Assembly: GCA_025331125.1 (NCBI GenBank)
Contig: JAOALB010000204.1
Location: 1 to 64,000, forward strand
DNA from: Mycogone perniciosa
Taxonomy: Eukaryota; Ascomycota; Sordariomycetes; Hypocreales; Hypocreaceae
Direction of reading: 5' to 3'
Length of the DNA stretch: 64,000 nucleotides
Below the pieces are notes generated by a model. It was not told the DNA's origin. It saw only the letters and a list, made by a program, of their open reading frames with translations, and did not search any database. The position numbers were made by a program, and so were the translations under genes. Position 1 is the first letter of the stretch; the number at the start of each line of letters is the position of its first letter. Shown here in pieces: positions 11,280 through 21,999 of this stretch.

Positions 11280-12290
11280 TTATCTACTAATATATAAAAT
11301 CCTCTTAGATTTTCTTACTCTCCTCTATACTATATCTGTCTTTAATGCAATAAATAGATTATTTATAGCAAGTTTACAATCCAGTCTACTTTTATTTGCC
11401 TTACTTATTCCTTAAGTCGGGTTATTTAGCGGGATATATCCTTCCCCCTTACTTTCGACTTAGGCTAAAACACTATCTACTGCTTCTCGAGGCAAATTCC
11501 TATATTTAAGCAGGAATGCCAAGATCTGCACTAGGCTAAATATCCTTTTAAGCACTTAGCTAATAAAACTCTTTACTAATTTTTTAATAATATAATTATT
11601 ATCTCGGCTAGTCTTTCTAGCTTTAACTTTATTTATTATAGGCCTATAAATAAAGCAGAATAGCCTTTTTAATATATCTCAATTAATAAACCTAAATTTA
11701 ATCTTTTTATTTACCTAACTTAACTAAATTAAAGATTTATTAAAACGCTTAATATAGTTTATTAATATAATTAAAATGCAGCCTTTTTAAGAAGCTATAT
11801 TATTTATTACATTAAAAAGGCTAGAGAGTATTATAAACCTAGGTTTAGGCCTTTAATTCTTTTTACTAACCTTTTTATCTAAATAGTTTCATATAGTCTT
11901 AATTATATTAATATCCTTTAATAAAATAATACACTATAAGGGAAGTTTCTAAAGTAGTTTATTAAAAGTCGCGTTATGTGCAGTAGCTAGGTTTAAAATA
12001 TAAATATCAGTTAAAATACCTAGCGACTGCAAAGTAAAGACTCAATTTACTAGTCCCTAGCTAACTATATAGTAAATAGCTATACCAATATAGTAAACTA
12101 CAGTCAGTATACCAGCTCTACGCTTTAAGGTTAAAATACTCTTTAATATCTTTCAGGAAATCCTTTTTAACTTATTTAGGTAAAACAATAGTGTCTATAT
12201 ATCTTCGATCCCGAGATATAGCAAGAGTCTAGCCATCTCAATTCTCATAGACTACGGTTTTCCCTAATATCTTTCCCTTATATAATATTA
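11280..12290 (-). pseudogene. BCS1-like AAA ATPase pseudogene
   Basis: Read on the minus strand, the N-terminal part gives KTVVYEN...RDRRYIDTIVLPK, then a degraded Walker A (GTSKLS where GTGKSS is usual) near 12040-12066 followed by LYFAVARYF. The rest continues one frame over: DIYILNLATAHNATFNKLL, Walker B CIILLKDIN (expected CIVLLEDID) at about 11907-11933, and a C-terminal FLLKYRNLPREAVDSVLA at about 11463-11520. This matches the AAA core and tail of BCS1-type mitochondrial AAA proteins, large in filamentous fungi; family members fold or translocate proteins at the mitochondrial inner membrane. A one-base indel near 12001-12016 breaks the frame, and about 16 stops plus D-to-N and E-to-K changes confirm inactivation. 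The usual N-terminal BCS1 domain was not found. Confidence 0.8.
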
Positions 12291-13159
12291 AAAAACACGG
12301 TTATATAGTTAGCTTGTTTATATTATAAAGAAAGGGCGCCAGAAATACACTCAATTGCTCTATATCCTCTATCCTCCTCCTGCCTTTATTGGATTCTCTT
12401 CCAGCCATTTTATTATAGAAACTGAACGCCGCTCGGCCTGTTTCACCTCACGTCATATCACAGGTTCCCTTGCATATACACTGCTTGCTTATTCCAACAA
12501 CTTAGTCCAAGCACCCCATTTCCGACCACCAGGGGTGTCCGACCACTCCTATATTAAAATTGTATAAAAAAAACAGTATAAAGAGTAACTTCTATACTAA
12601 TAAGTAAAAATAACGCAGGCTTAAGAATTTTATTTATTATTATTATTAAATTAAGAATTTTCTATAAATTGTAAAGTAGCTATAAAAATTAATTAAATAT
12701 AGAATTAATTGAAATGTTAAGATATTGGTAAAGAAATAGTAAGTGCACTAACAGTTAGGTTTACTAAATAATATAAAGACTTTTATAGACTTTATTATAA
12801 TAATAATACCTTCTGTCAATAAAATATGCATTTTTATTACATTTACTACACTTCTGTAGTATCTCATAATTATTTAGATTTATTATAGATTTTTAAAATA
12901 CTAGTGTTTTAGTGAAAGTGGGGGTCAGAAACCCCTTGCTTTAACTTAGACTGACGTTATCTGATATATTGCTTGAAATAGGGAAAGCTAATATTAATAC
13001 GAAGGATAATAATAGCTGGATACTATTATTATAGGCTGCTGAGAATAGCTATAATATAGTCGTTAGGATTCTGTAATCTACTTATTAGTAATTTATTTTA
13101 CTTTTCTTTTATATACTAATATAGATTATTGCATTAAGTTATTTATTATTCCTCTTTAT
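12291..13159. other. No recognisable gene
   Basis: 12350-12560 is less AT-rich and looks unmutated but encodes nothing I recognise; it may be an intron or upstream remnant of the BCS1-like gene. 12570-13160 is AT-rich without a sustained frame. No repeat shared with the rest of the window was seen. Confidence 0.4.
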
Positions 13160-13932
13160 TTAAGGGCCCTAGAATAACTAGTACTTCTGGCTATAGGGCT
13201 AAAAAGAAGATTTAATAAACAAGGGCTATATTCAGGCCTTAGATACAGGAACCAGACAATAAAATTTATATAATAGTCCAGGACAAAAAGTGGAGACATA
13301 TAAGTCTAAGAAAGTGGGTACATATAATTATAACTATTTTCGAGACTTGACTTAGGATTATAAATAACCATTATTTTTTTGTTTAGACCTAAGGCAAGCA
13401 CAATAGGGCTTTAGAAAAATTGCTCTCTCTGGTATAGTTAGGAAATTGCTTCCTATAACTTATCCGAGATCTTAACTTCGTTTTCAGGTAAGAGAACAAT
13501 TGTATTTATACCAGATACCGTTACTGAGTATAAACACTCCTCTGGCATAAAAGGCTATAAGTCAGTAGAAAACAGTTTCATTTTATAGTCTTTTATTAAT
13601 CCCTATGCCGTCTTTTTTATAGTAGTTGAATTACTTGCATTAACTTGCCTAAATTTCTTAAAGCGGCCTTCTCTAAACACCTTAAATATAATGTAAATAG
13701 GATAGGGCACTCCTGTTTGTGCTTGGTCCTCTGATCTGGGCGTAGTATTTACTGGGTTCTCTACTGTCAATTTATAGACTACGACCTCCTTACCAACTAC
13801 TTCCGTAGTAAAAGATAACGCAGAAACAGTCTCTTTAAAGTATTTCCCTGATCTTATTATACTTTCTCTAAGGTTCGGTGGTTTTATAGTCTTAGTATTA
13901 GCAGCATTAGTAACCTTAGCAGCAAGCTTCAA
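13160..13932 (-). pseudogene. Lightly mutated gene relic of unknown function
   Basis: One minus-strand frame covers about 255 codons. The first 110 (13932-13603) are free of stops, and the remaining ~145 have only five stops, all TAA/TAG, followed by a terminal stop near 13160. The open part includes VPYPIYIIFKVFREGRFKKF and looks like real protein. The stretch before it has a stop within a dozen codons, so the true start is unclear. I do not recognise the family. Mutation is much weaker than in the transposons, so this was probably a low-copy gene hit by a limited RIP episode or by leakage from neighbouring repeats. Confidence 0.45.
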
Positions 13933-14039
13933 AATTAATCGATTCGATTATCGATCGCCTTATACATTAAAGGAGTCCCGGGTAAGTTGCGAAAAGCAGT
14001 TTAAATAAGACAATACTATCACTAGACGAGTCAGTAATC

Positions 14040-14880
14040 CGAGTTTGCACCATAAGCCAGCCGCAACGGGCACTATTCCCCATCTTATAGGCTAACTGAT
14101 ATACGCTTCTGTCCTCTCGAGCTAGAATACAGTCTCCGCAGGTCTCCTTGGATAGCTATTTAAGGGGCGATACCTGGCCGGCAAGTACGTTTAGCGACCT
14201 AAGTGCGAGTTAGGCCCTCTCTGGCTCCCTGTCTTCTGGTTACTGCATCCTGCTATAGCCTACCGGCCACCCTAGGCGCAGCCCTAGGTCCGGCTTCCCG
14301 TTATCGCGAATCGTCTCTGAGACGCAGCCGACTATATTTTACAGATTAGAGGCGCAGTACAGCTGCTACGCCGGCACAGCCGCCCGCACTCTATCCACCT
14401 AACCAGTTTCCGCTATATAATATTTGGGCGTTATATTATTGGGGGCGTATTGTTAGCGGCAGGCTTTACTCCTTGCACTATGCGCCTAATGCATATGCGG
14501 GTAGCCTAGGCTCTCTATAGTTACTCCCTTAATAGATTCGACAACCTCCTGCTCTTATTAGCGTTATTATCTCTATCCCGTCTAAATAAAGCATTTAGGC
14601 TTCTTTTAAGCCTTTAGGCCGGCGTCGCTTTAACCCCTTTATAGGCCACCTTACGCGTCGACCGCCCAGAGCCAGACTAATTCGAGGGTATCCTGTCTCG
14701 TCGCCAGAACGGTTCCGAGTCGGATAGTTTTCGTACGCGATGTTCCTCCTGCAGCTTATTAGCTTTGCCGATAACGCGTTTACGCTATAGCTACTAACAC
14801 CGGACACCATAAAAAGGTCTGCTGCTTCGTCCTACTGCTCTTTTAAGCAGTATTCAGCATACTTGCCGGAGGCGAAAAAA
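14040..14880 (-). pseudogene. Possible GC-rich gene relic, unknown function
   Basis: This interval is markedly richer in G, C and CpG than its surroundings. On the minus strand one frame runs some 280 codons with about 18 stops, including a clean 71-codon piece at 14810-14595 that is Arg-rich (GGRRVRWPIKGLKRRRPKG). The high Arg content could simply reflect GC-rich DNA read in this frame, so a coding origin is uncertain. It is clearly not a copy of any other element in the window. Alternative: a unique intergenic segment that escaped RIP. Confidence 0.25.
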
Positions 14881-16249
14881 GGTACAGTTATATATATAAA
14901 TGGCTTCCTCTTTATATATAGTCTCTCTTTTTTAAGGCTATAGTGGATACTTTAAGGTACAATTACCTATTTAGTTATAGCTAATAAGCTAATAGTAGAC
15001 AAAATATTTAGGCCTAAATGCAGGGCTATTAACTTAAACTAGTCAGCTAGAGAGGTATTTTTAAGTACCTATAAGTATATAAAACAATACAGGCTAAAAT
15101 CCTTAATATCTAGCTACTTTCAATAGTATAATTAAAAAGGATACCGTTTATATATACTTATAACTATATTAATGCCAAAAATCAAGAAATAAATAATTAG
15201 GTAAGGGTATATATTATAGTAGAGGCTAAAATAAATGTCCGCGATTTGCGTATTTAGAAACTCTTTAGGCACAGACCAGACTGCTGCCTGCTGTAGCTAG
15301 TACTATAAAATAAGGCTTATTAGGTTATTCGTTAACATTAGCCTAACAAAAGTTATTTATGGCTTTTTATTATTATATATTGGGATTTTGATCTTTCTTA
15401 TTCTTAAAAGTCAAAAACAGTAACTTTAAAATACAGTATTTATAGATCTAAAGGTTTTTCTATTAATAAAGAGCTGAAAGCGACTTTCGGCCGTTTCTTG
15501 CCGTTCCTCTCTATATAGTAATAGCGAAATTATTCTTATATAATGTTAAGTAAACATTAAAAAGCACGGTTAGGCTGTATTTATAGACGTATCGCCTACA
15601 GAAATTAAAAGCATAGTCTATGCCCTAAAACTTTCTATATATATAAAATGCAGACACTTATTTCGGCCTCTACTATAGTTTATTATAGGCTGAATTTAAC
15701 TGCGAATTCTGGAAATAAATAGCACTATTAGATGTAACCTAGCTTACTATTAGGAATTTGACAGCCACAATTAGACTTTAAGCTTTTTATTTAATAAGCA
15801 TTTGCGGTAGATTTTAGGTACTACCTAGTCCACTGCTCTTTAACTAACAGGCCTTATATAAGGAATTAGAACTTGCCAATGTTCTATAGCAATTTATTGA
15901 CAATAATACAAATACAAATAAAAATAAAAATGTAAAAGGGTCCTCTAAGTGGGTTTCTAGTCTATAAGTCTCTATACAGCAGCGTTTTTAAAGGTTGTTG
16001 CGTACGTTTAGAAGTTGAATTTTTATACTGCACTAATCCTAATATAAACTAGTCTTTTTATAGCATAAAACATTACTTTTAAAATGCTCCTCCATAGCTT
16101 GCTAATAATATCGCTAAACTATAAGACCCGCAAAGATATATTCGCGAGAAAGAGCAGAAAGTGGATAATAAAAGGGCTTTATAGAGATTAAAATAAAACT
16201 TAGGAAATGTTTATATAATAATAGTGCTCTTTTTAACTTATATATTGTA
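14881..16249. other. No recognisable gene
   Basis: AT-rich with moderate C/G retention. Short frame fragments occur on the plus strand around 15200-15350 and 15780-15950, but none is long or familiar enough to name. No internal repeat was noticed until the minisatellite that starts at 16250. Confidence 0.35.
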
Positions 16250-16915
16250 TTATCCTAGGAAATTATACTGTCCTAGGAAACTATACTATCCTAGGAAATT
16301 ATGCTGTCTTAGGAAACTATATTGTCCTAGGAAATTATACTATCCTGGGAAACTATACTGTCTTAAGAAATTATACTATCCTAGGAAACTATACTATCCT
16401 AGGAAAATATACTATCCTAAGAAACTATACTGTCTTAGGAAATTATACTGTCCTGGGAAACTATACTGTCCTAGGAAACTGCGCTATCCTAGGAAACTAT
16501 ACTGTCCTAGGAAACTTCGCTATCCCAGGAAGCTTTACTGTCCCAGGAAACTATACTATCCCAGGAAACTATACTGTCCTGGGAAATTATACTGTCCTAG
16601 GAAAATATACTGTTCTAGGAAACTATACTATCTTAGGAAACTATACTGTTCTAGGAAACTATACTGTCCCTAGAAACTTTGCCGTCCTGGGAACTATACT
16701 GTCCCAGGAAACTATACAGTCCTAGGAAATTATACTGTCCTGGGAAACTATGCTGTCCTAGGAAACTATACTATCTTAGGAAACTGTGCTGTCCTAGGAA
16801 ACTGTATAGTCCTAGGAAACTATACTATCCTCGGAAATTATACTATCCTAGGAAACTATACTATCCTAGGAAATTATCCTATCCTAAAAAACTATACTAT
16901 CCTGGGAAACTATAT
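16250..16915 (+). repeat. 18-bp minisatellite, about 37 units
   Basis: The unit is TATCCTAGGAAACTATAC, and 666 bases give 37 units. Each unit is centred on the perfect 8-bp palindrome TCCTAGGA. Variants differ almost only by transitions (CTAGG, CTGGG, CCAGG, TTAGG). Because 18 is a multiple of three, the plus strand stays open and would encode a basic hexapeptide repeat of the type Y-Y/C-P-R-K-L. One unit near 16690 lacks an A (GGGAACT instead of GGGAAACT) and splits the frame in two. There are no unique spacers, so this is not a CRISPR array. No promoter or conserved protein context was seen; expression is unproven. Confidence 0.95.
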
Positions 16916-17546
16916 AGAATATAAAGTGGCTTAGTAAAGTAAAGGGACAGAGAGTTTAATAGCTAAATATATGCTTGCTAATTGACATGGTAGTCTTATT
17001 ACTACGGAGTATATAGCTGCTAAACCTACTTAATATATATATAAGCTATATATATATATAGACTTGCAGGCACTAGATTTGCCCTTTGTATACCTATTTT
17101 ATATAGTATATATAACAGTATGTTTCTAAGTCTGCTTTATTGCGTATAAAATGGAATAATTAGTAGCCTATATTTAACAGAAGAATACAATAGTTAATAA
17201 ATAGGCAATATCTATTTCTTTAAGTTTTGCGGAGTATAATAAAAGCCAATCTAAAACCAATCTTAATATATTATTAGACTATATATACCTTTACTATAAC
17301 CACTATATCCTTCTCCTATATATATATAGCATTTACGCCATTCCACAACTCTCCCTTATAAAAAGTTCCCCGCGCTAACAGCTATTATAGCTTATTATAT
17401 AGCGCAGCGGGGTAATTTTGCAGGTCTACTAGTCTATCTCTCCGCTAAGGCCTATTAGGTCCTAACAGCGCACAAAGAGGGAGGAATTCAGAGAGCTTCA
17501 CCTTCCTTGAGAGGTGGCCTCACAATATATACAGCTCTACTGCCGA
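16916..17546. other. Intergenic, with a strong hairpin at 17368-17412
   Basis: AT-rich with TA runs near 17035-17065. The hairpin has arms CCCCGCGCT (17368-17376) and AGCGCAGCGGGG (17401-17412), pairing with a 3-base bulge. The loop holds a second small stem, AGCTAT/ATAGCT. C and G are unusually well kept from 17350 to 17520. No gene was seen. Confidence 0.5.
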
Positions 17547-17851
17547 CACATCGCCTCGCAAAAGGCACAGCCTGCCCTAAACCACTTACTAGACCCTATA
17601 TAGGGCTTAGCAGCTAACGATCAGGTGTTTTCCCCTCTGCAAGGAGGGGTTTTCCTCCTAGTGCCTGAATCCTAAGGCCTATAGCCTCGAATCATTTCCT
17701 TTATCTAGCGAAACGTAGCGAATGGCTATAAAGTTAACACCTCCGGCTATTCTCTGGCAGCTTACTGGCCAGTTAGGCCTATCTTAAACTGATAGGATAA
17801 TATAAAGGTGATATAATATCTTATTTATAGATGCGATAAAGACTTTAGCTG
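17547..17851. repeat. ~300-bp dispersed repeat, copy 2
   Basis: Second copy of 225-526, with the hairpin CCCCTC (17632-17637) and GAGGGG (17644-17649). The arms are longer than in copy 1, and the difference is explained by G-to-A and C-to-T changes there. It is preceded by one of the short hairpin units (TCGCCTCGCAAAAGGCAC). Confidence 0.75.
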
Positions 17852-19145
17852 GGCTGGAAAGGCAATTAATTTAGGGGAAGGGATATAGTTAATTAAGTGG
17901 AATTCTCGCGCCCTGCCTTTATAATATAAATAAACTAACTATATAAATAAGGTTTTTAACAATTTAATGGCACTTTAATTATACTAGAATATTACAATAC
18001 TTACCAGACATTTAATTTGTTTAGAGATATCGCTATAATTTATGCTACCTAGTATTGCAATGCAAAGAGGTGCTTTAATACATAAAAGTGTTTTAGCTAT
18101 CCCTTCCTTCACCCCTTTATAATATTATATTTCCAGGTATTAATAATTCTACTTAATTAGCTAGAAAACCGCATTCAGCAATTGCTTAAGCTTGAAAGTA
18201 TCTTTATTAGGCTTTATTAGATATCCCTGAATATTGTTATATAACAGTAGTTAACAAGGTATTAAGAAATCTCAGTATATTATAAAGTCCTTGCTTGTAT
18301 TAGGCTTATTACCCGATTTTAGAATATATATTGCAATTAAGTTTAAAGGCAAGCGAGTAGAGATAGAATAATCTATACTATTAACAGTTCCTTTTTAAAA
18401 TTTTATAAATTATAGGTTCATTATAAACTAATTTATTGCAGGTAAGACCCCTAACAGGTAACATATACAACCCCTTTATAGTTTATGCCATAGTCTCGCT
18501 CTTTATTACTCCTTTATAGAATTATATAAAAACTCCCTTTAAGTTAATTAATAGCTCTTGCAGTAGGGGAGAGTCCTGATAGTACTAGGGCAACTAGGGG
18601 TAGGGTATTCTAATTTACTGAAAGTAGATAGAGCTATTAGCAGAATACTATAATAGAAATAAAAAGTTAAATATATAAGATCGAGCATTTATTGCTGGCA
18701 GAATATAGTGTAACACTAACTGTGTATACTGTCGAGGGGCGCGAGCGCTTTCTGCTAGCGGAAACAGAGCAACTTATTCCGATAAAACCACACTATTCCC
18801 TAGGTCTAGCCTGTAAAGTATCCTTGGCACACCAACCTCGCACAGCTGAAGCTTACTGCGTTATTAAGAATTTATTATACTGATTAACACAACGCAGCTA
18901 TCTCTAACAAGAGGAAATCTATTCCGGCATTTAAGAAATACAACATCTAAATTAATGGATAAAGTCCCTATAAGAGTAGCTGCTAACTTGGCCAAAGGTA
19001 ATACCAGTTCCTACTCTAAGTTTTATTCATCTATACTTTGTATATGCAGCCAAATCAAATAACGAGAAAATACAGCAAGGCTCTGTATAAATCAATAAAA
19101 TAAAAATTGGCGTAATAGACTAAATTTTAAGAAAGCGAATAATTA
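17852..19145. other. No confident gene; one small open stretch
   Basis: 17852-18680 is AT-rich and holds nothing I recognise. From 18692 a 63-codon plus-strand stretch without stops begins (contains TVYTVEGRERFLLAETEQL). The same frame goes on with many stops to about 19000. C and G retention is good here, so it might be the end of a lightly mutated gene, but it has no known motif. Confidence 0.3.
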
Positions 19146-20715
19146 TTACTGAGGAAGATAATGCAGATTTGAATATATTTTTATATAGTAAGGCTTTGTA
19201 GCTTAAGTTATAGTTCTGTGCACTTAAAGGGCATAGTTTTAAAAGTATTCCCTATTATTAAGGCGTAAATTATAAACCTGGCATTTAATCTTGTTATTAT
19301 CCTGCAAGTTAGATAAATATTTGCGTTGGAAGTGTTTAAATAAGTCCCTTAGAGTATAAAATTTATAGATAAAATCCCCAGCAGCTCTATTATTAGGTGT
19401 TAAAGTAAGCGCTTTACTAATATATATAAAGCAGATTCTCGGTCTTTCCTTTTTATTTTTAATAAAAATAGATATTAGCGCTATATATAAAGGGCTGTTA
19501 ACTGGAGGCTTATTAATAGGGAGGCGTTTATTTAACTTAGTCGATAAAGATTTTAAGTAATAGATAGTTTTCTTTTTTTTAATTAAATAATATACAGCAA
19601 TAAAGTTAATTACATTATCTTTCCGCTAATACTAGTCTTTTAATATATCGCTAAGTAAAGCTATAAATACTTTAATAAGCTGTCTTTAAACTGGCTGTTA
19701 AGGGCTGCAGGTTATATTTATAATTGCCTGCTTAGTAAATTTTATCCTTTATAATTATTATTTAATGTCTTTAACTGCCTGCTTAAAGGTTTATTTCTTT
19801 TAGATCTCTTATATTAATACCCTCTTTAACCTTTACTTTTAATTTTTTAGTTTATAGTAAATATTAATATATTTCTTTAACCTTTAAGGAAAGCTTTAAA
19901 GGTCTCGCTTTAATTGCTTAATTAAAGGATTAGTATTAATAAATACTGCTTGCTTGGCTGTAAGGCCTATAGGCTGCTATTTACTTTTCAAATAGCTGAT
20001 ATTATAAGCCTGTTTAATTAATGCCTACTGCGGCTTTTATTATTAGATAATGGCCTATATATCTGCGTAAACCTTGCATCTTAGATAATGCCTTTAAAAG
20101 GGATTTAAGTTAGCGTAATTTAGTGTAAGATTTCTTAGCGACTTACTAATATCAGCTAAATTTAAAATAAATAAAAAGACTAAACAAAAAGGATAGACTA
20201 GATAAATTACTTTAATTAAATTTATTGGCTGTATTATAGTATAGGTTATAAAGAATAGTAAAGTACTTTAATTTTAAAATTTCGCTAATTCTTTTAATTT
20301 ACTATATAATTATTTAATAGGAAATAAGCTAGTTTTAAGATAGCTTATACCCAGTAAATATTTAAATAGCCTAATAGAACATATATATATAGTTTAAATT
20401 ATCTTTAAGTGGTAATAGTAGCTTTAACTCCTTTAAGTAGATATTAAAGTTAGCTAAGTATTTAAGTAAGATAAAATTTAGCGCTTAAAATGTATAGTAG
20501 CGAAATAAAACACTTAATAAAAAGATATATAAATTAAGTAATAAAGATAGGTTAACTAAAGTCTTAAAGAGTGTAAAGGTTTTTTTAATATAATATTAAC
20601 GCTATTAAATTAACTATAAATACTTTAGTATTTATATATATCTTTAACTTTAAAATATATTTTTATAAAGGCTAAGGTAAACTAAATTAAGATTTTATAA
20701 GGCCTGCCTTTTAAA
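19146..20715 (-). pseudogene. DUF3435 (FluG-domain, tyrosine-recombinase-like) relic, C-terminal part
   Basis: Minus-strand frame immediately left of Copia element D. It reads SLRNLTLNYANLNPF-RHYL, the family's conserved end of the recombinase-like core, where the last catalytic His/Tyr region lies. Next come IKQAYNISYLKSK and LTAKQAVFINTNPLIKQLKRDL, both typical of DUF3435 proteins. A C-terminal tail PRICFIYISKALTLTPNNR, FKHFQRKYLSNLQDNNKIKC and REYF-NYAL-VH looks like a degraded C2H2 zinc-finger pair with Cys and His turned to Tyr. The end is a stop at 19146-19148. The N-terminal part continues beyond D at 27957. This family includes the captain recombinases of Starship elements and many other fungal copies; the relic is inactive. 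Confidence 0.8.
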
Positions 20716-20720
20716 TCTTT
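20716..20720. repeat. Target-site duplication of element D, left
   Basis: TCTTT directly before the LTR, repeated at 27952-27956 after the other LTR. Confidence 0.85.
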
Positions 20721-20994
20721 TGTCGCGGAGCGCGGTATAGCTATATAGAGTATAGAGAGAAATAGGAATAAAGCTTGATTCTAGTAATAAATATACTATA
20801 ATGGCCTTACTATATATATATATAGCTAATATAAAGGAAAACGTAGAATATATATATTGTAAGCGCCTATATAGTCTAATATATTACTTATGCGATATAT
20901 ATATTAGCTGGTATCTGCTATATAAGCAGATAAAAGCTCTTTAGCGCTAATAAGTGCTGATAAGTGGTAGGTCTTTAGCCTACCTAACCCAATA
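20721..20994 (-). repeat. 3' LTR of element D (left end)
   Basis: 274 bp, same length as 27678-27951, differing by transitions. The polypurine tract (minus TAAGGGGTG) is adjacent at 20995-21003. Confidence 0.93.
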
Positions 20995-21439
20995 CACCCC
21001 TTAGTTAATAAGGCTATTCTTAGTGCTTTATTAACTGCTATCCCAGTCTATTTATAGTGTTGTAACTGTCTGGCCGCGCTTTTAAAGCCTCTTTTACTTA
21101 GTTAAAAGCTCCTTTATTGTAAATATATATTAATATTCTATTATTAAGGTAAAAGGGATATAAACGCTATAGCTATTATTAATCTATAATAATAAGAAGT
21201 TAAATAATAAAGCTTTTTAAACAGGTAAATTAATCCTAAATAGCTAAAATAAATATATTAGCTGTCCTTTAGCTTTATTCCTTGCTTTTTTTCTTTAATT
21301 ATTAACATTATTATTATTATTAATAATAGTAGTATTAGCAGTATTAGTATAGCCTTAGTAAATATTACACTTTTCGCGTATTCTTTTTGTAATGCGCTTT
21401 TATTAGTTAATAATAAAATTGTAGAATAAGAATACCTCC

Positions 21440-21880
21440 TCGGTTAAGTATAGTCGCGGTCGCCCCTTAAAGGTAGCTTATTGTAGCGTTAGTTGTCCTT
21501 AGGCGGCCACGCCTACTGCTGCTCCTACGCCAGCTGCTGCTTTTACGCCGGCTTTTACTCCAGCTAGTCCGGTTTCTGTTACTGCGCTGGCTGGTCTAGT
21601 TACTTGGCCTCTCTCTCATCTCGAGTTGAGGCTTACTAGGAATCGCGAGGAAGCCCTCGCTAAGCTGCGCGCCGCAGCGTCTTTATCAGCTCCTCCTCCT
21701 GCTCCTGCAGCTCTTGTTGCTGCTCCTGCTCCTGCTCTAGCCCCTGCCCCTGTTATTGCTGCTGCTGCTTTAGTTGCTGCTCCTGCTGCGGCTGCTCCCG
21801 CAGCAGTCCCTGCTTCTGCCTCTGCTTCCGCAGCTGCCCCTGCTGCTATGCCGTTATCCCCTCTTTATAAGGGTTATTTA
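21440..21880 (-). pseudogene. Ala/Gly-rich C-terminal extension of the Copia D polyprotein
   Basis: Downstream of the RNase H region the minus-strand frame runs into a GCN-repeat tract coding mostly Ala and Gly, for example AAAAGAATKAAAAITGAGAR. The equivalent tract of element E lies on the plus strand at 45120-45290, so it is an inherited part of the element. The tract in D is strikingly unmutated and GC-rich although everything around it is destroyed. A 96-codon open stretch on the plus strand (21626-21916, Ala/Pro-rich) is only the antisense shadow of this tract. The role of such a tail is unknown. Confidence 0.6.
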
Positions 21881-21999
21881 AAGTCGGCAATTGCTGGTAA
21901 AAGAGATTTCTCTTAGTATATTACTATTGCCTGCTTTTAGCAGTATACTGTTTATTTCGGTAGTAACTATTAATGCGCTTTTTAATATATTTCTTCCTT

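Noticed and set aside
12355..12567. 70-codon plus-strand open frame
   Set aside because: No protein-like features and no homologue recognised. It lies in a short unmutated pocket where chance open frames are expected.
14595..14810. 71-codon Arg-rich protein
   Set aside because: Open only within a GC-rich pocket. The surrounding frame has many stops and no recognisable motif, so it is reported only as part of a possible relic.
16250..16915. CRISPR array or silk-like protein gene
   Set aside because: Units are contiguous with no unique spacers. The open frame follows automatically from an 18-base period lacking stops, and no start context or neighbouring gene supports expression.
21626..21916. 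96-codon Ala/Pro-rich open frame on the plus strand
   Set aside because: It is antisense to the Ala/Gly-rich C-terminal tail of Copia element D, which is colinear with the same tail in element E.
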